Assembly (NCBI GenBank): GCA_965369945.1
Contig: CBDUST010000036.1
Location: forward strand, 1-23,501
DNA length: 23,501 bases
Origin: JADFNO01 sp965369945
GTDB taxonomy: Bacteria > Planctomycetota > Phycisphaerae > Phycisphaerales > SM1A02
Direction: 5' to 3'
Within the stretch, counting starts at the first letter, position 1. Every line of letters starts with the position of its first letter. Under the pieces are notes generated by a model. It was given only the letters and a program-made list of their open reading frames with translations. It ran no database searches and was not told where the DNA came from. Shown here one piece after another: positions 1-6,323 of the stretch. Both the position numbers and the translations under genes were made by a program.

Positions 1-38
1 CTAGTCAAGAGCATGAGCAGATCGGCGGGATCAGCCGT

Positions 39-815
39 TCACGAGTTGTTTGTTGCGGTCGGAGACGGCTCGGGCAGGGGTTGCGAGACACGTTGTGGTC
101 GGATCAGCCGGACTTCGCCGTCGTCGGTGCGCCGGGCGGCGCCGAGTTCCAGAAGAACTTCCAGCGCTGCTTCCTGTTCAGCCTGTTTCTTGGACGGCCC
201 CCAGCAGGATTTGAATCGTCGAGCGCCGATTTCCACGCATACTTCAAAGCACTTGGCGTGGTCCGGCCCCTTTTCGTCCAGCACGATGTACTGCGGCGTT
301 TGATCAAGCATCTGCTGGGCGGTCTGCTGAAGCACCGATTTGAAGTTGTATTGATGTCCGGATTGGGCCGCGTAGTCGATCGCCGACTCCAAGTGCTCGA
401 GAATGAATCGGCGGGCAACCTTGAGTCCGCCATCCAGGAACAGCGCACCGATCAGCGACTCGTACACGGCCGCCAATACGGATCGAGGCAGCGCCGCCCG
501 GTCGGACATTCCCTTACCCAGCCGAAGCAATTCGTCCAACCGAAGCTCATCAGCGACGAGCGCGCAGGTTCGGCGGCTGACCACGGTGGACTTGATCTTG
601 GTGAGCTCGCCTTCGAGCAGGTCGTCGAATTTGTCAAACAAGTGTCCGCAGACCACCATCCCCAATACCGCGTCGCCAAGGAACTCCAGGCGCTCATTAC
701 TTTCCAGGCGCGAGTCGGCCAGCGAGGCGTGGGTGAGCGACTGCTTCAGCAAGGCTTTGTCTTTGAATTGGTGCCCGAGCAGTTGCTCGACTTTGCGAAT
801 TTCTTGTTGGTCCAT
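39..815 (-). CDS. rnc: Ribonuclease III
   Basis: This is a double-strand-specific endoribonuclease that processes rRNA precursors and structured mRNAs in the cytoplasm. The 258-residue product has the usual family length. The RNase III signature NERLEFLGDAVLG lies at residues 40-52, with the metal-binding acidic residues E44 and D48, and the second acidic site is at E119 in YESLIGALFLDGG. A double-stranded-RNA-binding domain follows at about residues 155-226 and ends in a KKQAEQEAALEVLLELG-like helix. A short charged and proline-rich tail closes the protein. The ATG at 815 leaves the expected short N-terminal helix before the catalytic domain. The gene stands alone on the minus strand and is divergent from rpmH across a 409-bp gap. 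Assignment is very secure. Confidence 0.97.
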   Translation of the reverse strand: MDQQEIRKVEQLLGHQFKDKALLKQSLTHASLADSRLESNERLEFLGDAVLGMVVCGHLFDKFDDLLEGELTKIKSTVVSRRTCALVADELRLDELLRLGKGMSDRAALPRSVLAAVYESLIGALFLDGGLKVARRFILEHLESAIDYAAQSGHQYNFKSVLQQTAQQMLDQTPQYIVLDEKGPDHAKCFEVCVEIGARRFKSCWGPSKKQAEQEAALEVLLELGAARRTDDGEVRLIRPQRVSQPLPEPSPTATNNS

Positions 816-952
816 GAATCCCGCCGTGCATCAGGTGCAACATCGGGCCGTGTCCGTTGTGGACGAGCGGCCTCTTGGAACCAGTCATTGGCTCTGGGCG
901 GGCTTTATGGTCGCCGGCACTCAATGGCAGGCGGCCGCAAAACCGGTCCAGC

Positions 953-969
953 GGAGCTCACACAGCTCC
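953..969. repeat. Perfect short hairpin (6-bp stem)
   Basis: GGAGCT at 953-958 pairs with AGCTCC at 964-969 around a five-base loop (CACAC). There is no run of T on either side, so it does not look like an intrinsic terminator. It lies in the rnc/rpmH divergent region and could be an operator or a transcript leader structure. The function is unknown. Confidence 0.4.
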
Positions 970-1156
970 TTGATCTCGATCATACCTTAGGATCATCGGC
1001 TACCGCCAGGGCGCATCTCAGTTTGGCTTGGCAACTTTTTGTCGCCTCAGCAGCCCAGCGAGGCTCTGGAGACGGTTTAGGTGGATCATCATGCGTATCT
1101 AGGCCACGGGAGAGAACCGACGGTAGCCGCGAAAGCGACACAGTGCTAAGCTAGCT

Positions 1157-1193
1157 GGTCTTGGGCTGGATTGGTTTGACCGAGCCCAAGGCC
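1157..1193 (+). promoter_or_regulatory. Long hairpin in the rpmH leader
   Basis: Bases 1157-1167 (GGTCTTGGGCT) pair with 1183-1193 (AGCCCAAGGCC) to give an 11-bp stem with one G-T(U) wobble. A smaller GGT/ACC pairing is possible inside the 15-base loop. The structure ends 31 bases before the rpmH start codon and 22 bases before its Shine-Dalgarno sequence. No U-tract follows, so it is unlikely to be a terminator. It may be a leader element that controls rpmH, for example by autogenous repression or protection from RNases. That role is inferred from position only. Confidence 0.45.
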
Positions 1194-1224
1194 GACCCCG
1201 GCAACGAGACGAGTTGGAGCGCTC

Positions 1225-1359
1225 ATGCATTATCCGCGACGAGTCAGCAAGATCAAACGCAAGCGGCTGTTCGGCTTTCGGGCCCGCATGAAGACGCGGC
1301 TCGGGCGAAAGCTCATCAATCGCAAGCGCCGGATGGGTCGCTCGGTAACGCCGGTCTGA
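1225..1359 (+). CDS. rpmH: 50S ribosomal protein L34
   Basis: This 44-codon gene encodes the small basic protein L34 of the large ribosomal subunit. The translation begins MHYPRRVSKIKRKR, continues with the diagnostic GFRARMKT segment at residues 17-24, then GRKLINRKRRMGRS, and ends VTPV. Length and the KRKR..GFRARM..GRK.(I/L)NRRR pattern match the family closely. A Shine-Dalgarno GGAG at 1216-1219 lies five bases before the ATG. In most bacteria rpmH is followed directly by rnpA and then yidD and yidC. Here the next gene, 38 bp downstream, is aroK on the opposite strand and no rnpA is present. The upstream leader carries a strong hairpin. Identification is very secure despite the small size. 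Confidence 0.96.
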   Translation: MHYPRRVSKIKRKRLFGFRARMKTRLGRKLINRKRRMGRSVTPV

Positions 1360-1397
1360 GACTGGGCCACTCGGCAGCCCCTGGACAATCTAGACAA

Positions 1398-1937
1398 TCA
1401 TGGCGATTTGCCAATCTCAGATGCCAACTGGGCCGCGATCTCATCGGGGCTGCCTGTCGTCGCCTGAACAATGAGATCGGCCAATCTGCGGTAGATGGGC
1501 TCCCGGGCCCCAAGAACCGCCTCCAATTCGTTGATCGACCCAGCTCGGGTGAGTGCTGGACGGTCGCCGAGATTGCCTTCAAGGCGTCGCCTCAGTTCAT
1601 TGACCTCGCACCGAAGGTAGATCAAACGGACCCGCCCGGCCTTTTGCTCTTCCTGAAGGTACTGCTGGGCTGCGCCGATTATTGGTGTTCCACCGCCAAG
1701 GGCTACAACCTGCCCATCCTTCTCCAACGTCCTATTCAGTTGCTCGACCTCGGCCGTGCGCCAGGCGCCTTCGCCGTACGCCGCCCAAACTTCATGCACC
1801 GAATCCTGAGCGAATGTCTCGAGCACACGGGCATCCAGTTCGACGAACGGCCGCTTCAGAATATCCGCAAGTCGTTGTCCTACCGAAGACTTACCGCAGC
1901 CGCGAGGTCCCATCAATAGCGTATTCATGTCAACCAT
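1398..1937 (-). CDS. aroK: Shikimate kinase
   Basis: This enzyme phosphorylates shikimate to shikimate 3-phosphate with ATP in the chorismate pathway for aromatic amino acids; it is cytoplasmic. The 179-residue protein has a Walker A loop GPRGCGKS at residues 10-17, an acidic shikimate-binding segment ELDAR near residue 35, the GGGT shikimate-contact motif near residue 83, and the lid motif GDRPALT near residue 126. Length is typical. Two start codons are possible: ATG at 1937 and ATG three codons later at 1928 (MNTLLMG). Neither has a strong ribosome binding site, though a weak GGA precedes the first. No other aromatic-pathway gene is in view. Its 3' end faces rpmH. aroK and aroL cannot be told apart by sequence at this level. 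Confidence 0.93.
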   Translation of the reverse strand: MVDMNTLLMGPRGCGKSSVGQRLADILKRPFVELDARVLETFAQDSVHEVWAAYGEGAWRTAEVEQLNRTLEKDGQVVALGGGTPIIGAAQQYLQEEQKAGRVRLIYLRCEVNELRRRLEGNLGDRPALTRAGSINELEAVLGAREPIYRRLADLIVQATTGSPDEIAAQLASEIGKSP

Positions 1938-2011
1938 TTATCCAACGTGATGGCTCGAAAACTACCGGCACTTGCCCACTCAAAGCAACGTCCCCAGTCT
2001 GGCGTACCTGA

Positions 2012-2025
2012 CCATGTTCACATGG
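2012..2025. promoter_or_regulatory. CCATGT-TC-ACATGG palindrome
   Basis: A perfect 6-bp inverted repeat with a two-base centre lies in the divergent gap between aroK and the DUF2203 gene, about 120 bp upstream of the latter. The geometry suits a dimeric DNA-binding protein better than an RNA hairpin. It is a candidate operator only. I cannot assign a regulator. Confidence 0.3.
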
Positions 2026-2142
2026 CCGGGGCACCTCGAACACACTCCCGCGGGAAAATTTTCAGTCGAATCAGCGAAGCTTGCGCTTGTGCTGCGTGCA
2101 ACACCTCGCGATGATATCAGCACATTATGGTGAGGGCAGAAC

Positions 2143-2550
2143 ATGGCGAAGGTAGAAAGAATAAAGGTCGTTCATCGCGCCGGAAGTTATCCTGCCGACC
2201 TACTACCTCGTCGAGTGGTTTTCAGTGTTTCCGAAGCGCGGCGCGCCCTGCCGTATGTCGCTCGGACCGTCGCCGATATCTGTGAGGGGTATAAGACTGC
2301 CCAGCAGTGTAGAGCCTCGCTCATTCAGCGACCTGACGCCGCGCAGATGGAAAGGCTCGTGCACAAGCGCGACGGTGCCCTGCATCAATTGAACCGCGCT
2401 ATTGATGAGTGCAACGCTGTGGGAGCGGAGGTCACCGATATCTCCACAGGCGCTATTCGGTTCGACGCGAGAATCAACGGACGACCGGTGAGCTTGTTGT
2501 GGCGCATCGGCGAACCAACCACCGGGAACTGGGTCGATCTGTCCGACTGA
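2143..2550 (+). CDS. DUF2203 family protein
   Basis: This is a 135-residue soluble protein of the DUF2203 family, whose function is not established. Residues 26-46 carry the characteristic start (VFSVSEARRALPYVARTV). A helical, probably coiled-coil middle follows. The C-terminal part has GAEVTDISTGAIRF, then DARINGRPVSLLWRIGEP and a closing WVDL, which match the family's conserved '(D)hxxGxhDFPAxhxGRxVxLCWKhGE...W' tail. A purine-rich ribosome binding site (GAGGG, about 2132-2136) precedes the ATG at a normal distance. The N-terminal 25 residues are a basic extension not typical of the family core. The gene converges on the PilZ gene and has no operon partner on its strand. Confidence 0.85.
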   Translation: MAKVERIKVVHRAGSYPADLLPRRVVFSVSEARRALPYVARTVADICEGYKTAQQCRASLIQRPDAAQMERLVHKRDGALHQLNRAIDECNAVGAEVTDISTGAIRFDARINGRPVSLLWRIGEPTTGNWVDLSD

Positions 2551-2622
2551 TCGCCGATCGGTCAACTCGCACGGTTCGGGTCGACCGCAAGGCCGAATCG
2601 TGGTCGGTCGTAGTGTTTTGTC

Positions 2623-3012
2623 TCAGGCCGCGCGGCGGACAAGCCCACTGCCAAGATATCGGCGCAGGCAATCTTGGTCTTCATCGCTGCGGAAGTTGGT
2701 AAAGCGCAAGGCCATGCGCCGAGGCCCCGGGTCGTCCATCGCATCGTTGACCCAGACAACGTCGGCTGAAACGGACACGGTCGAGGTGGCTCCGGGCAAT
2801 GTAAGATCAACGGCGATCGAGTCGCCAGGTTCAAGCGCCTGATCCAACTCAATCCGAGCACCCCGTTCGGAAATATCGTAAGCGTGACCCGCTATTTCCT
2901 CAGTGGCATCATCGGCCAGTCGCTTGGCCTGAACGGACGTGTACATTGGCATCAGGGTGAACCGCTCGCAGGAGCGACGATCGATTGAACTTGAACTGCT
3001 TGGTGCTGACAT
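2623..3012 (-). CDS. PilZ domain protein (c-di-GMP receptor)
   Basis: This is a single-domain PilZ protein, a family that binds the second messenger cyclic di-GMP and controls motility, surface attachment or secretion. Both binding motifs are visible: the RxxxR arginine motif as R13-SCE-R17 and the DxSxxG motif as D46-I-S48-ER-G51. A beta-barrel pattern with alternating hydrophobic residues follows, and the length (129 residues) suits a stand-alone PilZ. I chose the ATG at 3012 because GGAAG lies seven bases upstream; an in-frame ATG at 3033 would add seven residues without a good ribosome binding site. The gene lies 163 bp downstream of the Fur-family gene on the same strand and may or may not share its transcript. 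No cyclase or effector partner is in the window. Confidence 0.9.
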   Translation of the reverse strand: MSAPSSSSSIDRRSCERFTLMPMYTSVQAKRLADDATEEIAGHAYDISERGARIELDQALEPGDSIAVDLTLPGATSTVSVSADVVWVNDAMDDPGPRRMALRFTNFRSDEDQDCLRRYLGSGLVRRAA

Positions 3013-3175
3013 AATGCTGCTTCCAATGTACACCGCGTCCGGTGCGATGCGAGGACAAATCTGTAGGTTCGGAGTTGGCGAATATCGGCCGTTGGGTCCC
3101 GACGCTTGAGCGCGCCATATCAGCCTTCAACGGCACTTTCTTGCGCCGGCCACCACCTCGCGAGCCAAGACTCGC

Positions 3176-3610
3176 TCAGTCGTCTTGGTTGGCCCATCGC
3201 GCCAGCAGCTGCACTCGTGCCCCGTCTATCTTCACATTCAGTCGCCGTTCGATCTCGTTGAGAACCTCGCGGGGCAGGGCCTCGACGAGTCGCTCACCGA
3301 GCTCGACCGGCAAGTCACGGATCTCCCCCGTCTCTCGAACGCGAACGTGCGAGTGTTCGTCGGGGTTGGCATCGAAGCGACAACAACCATTGGTCGTGGG
3401 AAGCTTCCGAGCCAGACCGACCTTGCAGAGTGCCTCAAGGGTGTTGTACACCGTGGCCAGGCTAAGCCGTCCGTGCTCCTGAGACTTGACCACGCGGTAC
3501 AGCTCTTCGGCGGTAGGATGGTTCATGCTGGCCTTGAGCGCATCGTAGAGCGCCAGGCGCTGGCAGGTACATCGAAGGCTATGGGTTTCGAACAGATCGC
3601 GTGTGCTCAA
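3176..3610 (-). CDS. PerR-like Fur-family transcriptional regulator
   Basis: This is a metal-dependent DNA-binding repressor of the Fur superfamily. The winged-helix part shows QRLALYDAL, HPTAEELYR and the recognition-helix region LSLATVYNTLEAL. The dimerisation domain contains RFDANPDEHSHV. Numbered from the TTG at 3610, H31, D80, H86, H88 and D99 line up with the peroxide-sensing ligands H37, D85, H91, H93 and D104 of Bacillus subtilis PerR. This suggests peroxide or metal sensing. The C-terminal CxxC pairs that hold structural zinc in PerR and Fur are absent; the positions read VRVRETGE. I prefer the TTG start because a perfect GGAGGAA at 3619-3625 lies eight bases before it. A GTG at 3640 is in frame but has poor spacing. 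The gene is divergent from ilvC. Confidence 0.88.
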   Translation of the reverse strand: MSTRDLFETHSLRCTCQRLALYDALKASMNHPTAEELYRVVKSQEHGRLSLATVYNTLEALCKVGLARKLPTTNGCCRFDANPDEHSHVRVRETGEIRDLPVELGERLVEALPREVLNEIERRLNVKIDGARVQLLARWANQDD

Positions 3611-3618
3611 CGTCCTAG

Positions 3619-3625
3619 TTCCTCC
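3619..3625 (-). promoter_or_regulatory. Shine-Dalgarno that decides the Fur-family start
   Basis: On the minus strand this reads GGAGGAA and is followed after eight bases by TTG at 3610. It lies inside the longer reading frame that starts at GTG 3640, and so argues for the shorter protein. Confidence 0.55.
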
Positions 3626-3755
3626 AGACTCCGTATACACTTTCCGCCGAGACGCATCGCTTGATTATTCTCTCGGCCAGAGCGCCGGACCACTTTGTGC
3701 AAATCATCGGCATTTGTAGCCCCCAGCTCGGTTTCCTCCCCAGAGTGACGTCAAT

Positions 3756-4787
3756 ATGAGAATCCTGCGTGGACCTGAACAAGCACCGATCGATCCACTG
3801 AACGGCAAGACCGTCGCGGTGGTTGGATTCGGGAATCAGGGATACGCCCACGCCCTGAATCTGCGTGATTCCGGAGTTGACGTCGTGGTCGGCCTGCGGC
3901 CGGAGGCGCCCAGTGCTCAACGTGCAGCGGAGGTCGGCTTCCAAGCCGTGTCGATCCCTGATGCGGTCCGCCGCGCTGCGCTCGTGGTTGTCGCCTTGCC
4001 CGATGAAGTTCAGCCGGACGTATATGAACGGGACATTGCGCCGCATCTCGACGACGGCGCGATCGTCGGCTTCCTTCATGGGTTCAACATCCGCTACGAC
4101 TTTATTCGACCCGCCGCTGGCGTAGGCGTCATCATGGTCGCGCCGAAGGGGCCGGGTGATACCCTCCGACGACTGTACACCGAAGGTAATGGTCTTCCCT
4201 GTTTGTTTGCCGTGCATCAGGATTCGCCTGACCGCACCGCAGAATCGATCGGGCTTGCGTGGGCCAACGCAATCGGTTGCGCTCGTTCGGCCATCGTCTT
4301 CACCACATTCCGCGACGAGACCGAGACGGACTTGTTTGGCGAGCAAGCCGTCTTGTGCGGTGGTATGAGCCAACTCATGGTAGCTGCGTTCGAAACACTT
4401 GTCGAAGCTGGGTATCAGCCGGAGCTGGCGTACCTGGAGTGCTGCCACGAGATGAAGCAGGTTGCCGATCTTGTGTATCAGCGCGGTTTGGCCGGTATGT
4501 ACGAGGCGATCAGCAACACCGCGGAATTTGGAGCGTATCGCGCCGGCCCGTTGCTCGTGGATGAGCAAGTAAGGGCGCGGATGCGTCAACTGCTCGCTGA
4601 AGTGAAGGATGGTGCGTTCGCCCAAGCGATGCGAGATGATTACGCCGAGGGATTTGCTTGGTTTATGAAGCAGCGCGAAGCCGCAAGCGGTGCGCCGATC
4701 GAATCAGCAGGCAAGGCGGTGCGAGACCTCATGCCTTGGCTCGCTGAATCAACAGAAGCGACGCCGTCTGAGCCGAAGAAGTCCTGA
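3756..4787 (+). CDS. ilvC: Ketol-acid reductoisomerase
   Basis: This enzyme converts acetolactate or acetohydroxybutyrate to the dihydroxy acid in valine, leucine and isoleucine synthesis, using NAD(P)H and magnesium. It is a class I (short) enzyme of 343 residues. The Rossmann motif GFGNQG is at residues 24-29, the catalytic His at 108 (LHGFN), and the magnesium ligands at D192 and E196 (DLFGEQAVLCGG) and E228 and E232 (ECCHEMK), with S253 in SNTAEFG. The cofactor loop reads GLRPEAPS where the common NADPH-type loop reads GLRxGSxS. One phosphate-contact serine is therefore alanine, and cofactor preference may be relaxed. The tail from about residue 315 is a poorly conserved extension. ilvB, ilvN, ilvD and leuA are not adjacent. 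uppP starts nine bases downstream. Confidence 0.96.
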   Translation: MRILRGPEQAPIDPLNGKTVAVVGFGNQGYAHALNLRDSGVDVVVGLRPEAPSAQRAAEVGFQAVSIPDAVRRAALVVVALPDEVQPDVYERDIAPHLDDGAIVGFLHGFNIRYDFIRPAAGVGVIMVAPKGPGDTLRRLYTEGNGLPCLFAVHQDSPDRTAESIGLAWANAIGCARSAIVFTTFRDETETDLFGEQAVLCGGMSQLMVAAFETLVEAGYQPELAYLECCHEMKQVADLVYQRGLAGMYEAISNTAEFGAYRAGPLLVDEQVRARMRQLLAEVKDGAFAQAMRDDYAEGFAWFMKQREAASGAPIESAGKAVRDLMPWLAESTEATPSEPKKS

Positions 4788-4796
4788 GCGATCGCC

Positions 4797-5732
4797 GTGA
4801 CGATTCTTGACGCCATCATCCTCGGACTTATTGAAGGGATCACCGAGTATTTGCCCATCAGTTCGACGGGTCATCTCATTTTGACGACAACCCTGCTCGG
4901 GCTCGATGAGCCAAACAACAAGTCGGCGGTGAACGCGTTCCTCATTGTGATCCAGGGCGGCGCGATCCTCGCCGTCCTGGGTTTGTACCGAGCGCGCGTC
5001 CTTCAGATGATTCGCGGCTTGTTGGGCAAGGATCGAGTCGGGCGTCGATTGCTCGTGAATCTCGTTGTCGCCTTCCTCCCAGCGGCGATACTCGGGCCGT
5101 TACTCGACGACACAATCGAGCGATATCTATTCAAGACGGTTCCGGTGATTGCTGCGCTTGCGCTGGGGGGCGTCGTGATGATTCTTCTGGGCCCTTGGCA
5201 ACGACGGTTCCTTGACGGCAGCGAGCAAGGCAAGAACAGTCGTTCGCACAAGTTCGTCCATATCGAGCAGCTGACTTGGCGGATGGCGCTGATCATCGGG
5301 CTGCTGCAATGTGTAGCAATGTGGCCGGGCACGAGTCGATCGATGATCACGATCGTCGGCGGAATGCTCATAGGTATGCGGCCCAAACAAGCGGCTGAGT
5401 TTAGTTTTCTCTTGGCGCTACCGACGCTCGGCGGAGCTTGCGTTTACAAAGGCCTAGGTAACTTCCTCGGGGACGGGCCGAATATGTTCGCGGTGCTCGG
5501 CGCGACTGAGCTTGTCATTGGAATCATCGTCGCCACGTTTGCCGCTGCCCTGGCTGTCAAATGGCTCGTGAGCTATTTGGGTCGCCATGGCGTCGCGGCG
5601 TTCGGGTGGTATCGGCTCATTCTGAGCGGAGTTTTCGTGATTATGATCTGGCGCGGGTGGGTTGAAATATCACCTGGCGGCGATTCTCCATCTGATCAAG
5701 TAGAACAGACGAACGCAACTCACGTTGATTGA
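4797..5732 (+). CDS. uppP: Undecaprenyl-diphosphatase
   Basis: This integral membrane enzyme dephosphorylates undecaprenyl diphosphate to recycle the lipid carrier used for peptidoglycan and other envelope polymers, and can confer bacitracin tolerance. The 311-residue protein has about eight hydrophobic segments. The catalytic motifs are present: EGITEYLPISSTGHL at residues 13-27 and WPGTSRS at 176-182. It starts at a GTG nine bases after the ilvC stop, so it is very likely co-transcribed with ilvC, though the pairing has no obvious metabolic logic. A soluble charged loop at about residues 138-158 and a polar tail after residue 290 are less conserved. Its 3' end faces the CYTH gene only 15 bp away. 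Confidence 0.96.
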   Translation: MTILDAIILGLIEGITEYLPISSTGHLILTTTLLGLDEPNNKSAVNAFLIVIQGGAILAVLGLYRARVLQMIRGLLGKDRVGRRLLVNLVVAFLPAAILGPLLDDTIERYLFKTVPVIAALALGGVVMILLGPWQRRFLDGSEQGKNSRSHKFVHIEQLTWRMALIIGLLQCVAMWPGTSRSMITIVGGMLIGMRPKQAAEFSFLLALPTLGGACVYKGLGNFLGDGPNMFAVLGATELVIGIIVATFAAALAVKWLVSYLGRHGVAAFGWYRLILSGVFVIMIWRGWVEISPGGDSPSDQVEQTNATHVD

Positions 5733-5747
5733 GCACTTTGCACGCCG

Positions 5748-6269
5748 CTATTTTTTCCTGGCAGATTCGACCTGCGCCATCAAATCGCAGTAACTCGGGG
5801 CCACCATCTCACCCATCACCGGCCCGAAGACTTCGCGCAGATGATTGACGGCAAGATGGCACTCCTTGACGTCACGATTCTTGGAGACGATCGCTTCAAA
5901 CTCGATGAACTTGCCTAGCTCATCAACTTCATCAAGGTGAATTCGCACGTTGTCGATCATCCACAGCTCGCGTTTCTTGACAACGACCAGCCATTGGCGC
6001 AGCGTCTTGGTCCCCCACCGTCGCCTGGCCTGCTCGTCCGTCAGAATGTTGTAGTTGGACATCCTCGGCTTCACCGAATCATTGCGGTGATAGTAGATCC
6101 ACTCGATCGGCTCGCCCGGCGCTTCTCGTTTCTTGAGTCGGCCATCAGTCAGTTTGTAGTACGTGTCGGTTTGTTGAAGAGTCCCGATATGATGTGCGCC
6201 GAACACCTTGCACTGCTGGCGGGCGGCGGCTGGATCACGAAGCTCAGCTTTGAATTCGATGTTCTGCAT
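5748..6269 (-). CDS. CYTH domain protein (class IV adenylyl cyclase / triphosphatase-like)
   Basis: This is a 173-residue protein of the CYTH fold, a tunnel-shaped barrel that binds triphosphate groups with a metal. Family members are CyaB-type adenylyl cyclases, thiamine triphosphatases and inorganic triphosphatases. The N-terminal signature NIEFKAEL (residues 3-10) matches the ExK form seen in CyaB-like proteins. Later motifs are TDTYYKLTDGRLKKRE (34-49), LVVVKKR (94-100) and the acidic HLDEVDELGKFIEFEA (111-126), which contributes metal-binding glutamates. Sequence alone does not separate cyclase from triphosphatase activity. The gene lies 54 bp downstream of ligA on the same strand and probably shares its transcript. 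No CRP-like receptor is nearby. Confidence 0.87.
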   Translation of the reverse strand: MQNIEFKAELRDPAAARQQCKVFGAHHIGTLQQTDTYYKLTDGRLKKREAPGEPIEWIYYHRNDSVKPRMSNYNILTDEQARRRWGTKTLRQWLVVVKKRELWMIDNVRIHLDEVDELGKFIEFEAIVSKNRDVKECHLAVNHLREVFGPVMGEMVAPSYCDLMAQVESARKK

Positions 6270-6323
6270 CGGCGGACTCGAATCCTACTCAGAATTGGCC
6301 ACAAGTCTCTCGGTGATCACAGC

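Larger units (their letters stand above)
816..1224. other. Intergenic region between rnc and rpmH
   Basis: This 409-bp stretch holds no convincing protein or tRNA gene. It must contain the divergent promoters of rnc (minus) and rpmH (plus), although I could not place clear -35/-10 boxes. It contains two strong inverted repeats, described separately at 953-969 and 1157-1193. I looked for the conserved core of SRP RNA and for T-loop sequences and saw neither. An open frame crosses it on the plus strand, but it is continuous with the antisense shadow of rnc. Confidence 0.6.

Noticed and set aside
15..38. Possible gene fragment at the left edge
   Set aside because: Only 38 bases lie before the RNase III stop, with no recognisable coding or structural signal.
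81..1154. 357-codon open frame on the plus strand
   Set aside because: It is mostly the complement of RNase III and reads on into the non-coding gap. Its composition looks like a shadow in high-GC DNA.
1157..1193. Intrinsic terminator
   Set aside because: The stem is strong, but no run of T follows on either strand, and it precedes rather than follows a gene.
3160..3175. GCGAG/CTCGC hairpin just after the Fur-family stop as a terminator
   Set aside because: The stem is only five base pairs and no T-run follows on the minus strand.
3615..4625. 336-codon open frame on the minus strand
   Set aside because: It lies almost wholly opposite ilvC, whose motifs are unmistakable. The translation has no recognisable domain.
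5733..5760. T-rich stretch between uppP and the CYTH gene as a terminator of uppP
   Set aside because: The six T's are the complement of the lysine codons at the CYTH C-terminus, and I could not find a stable stem directly before them.
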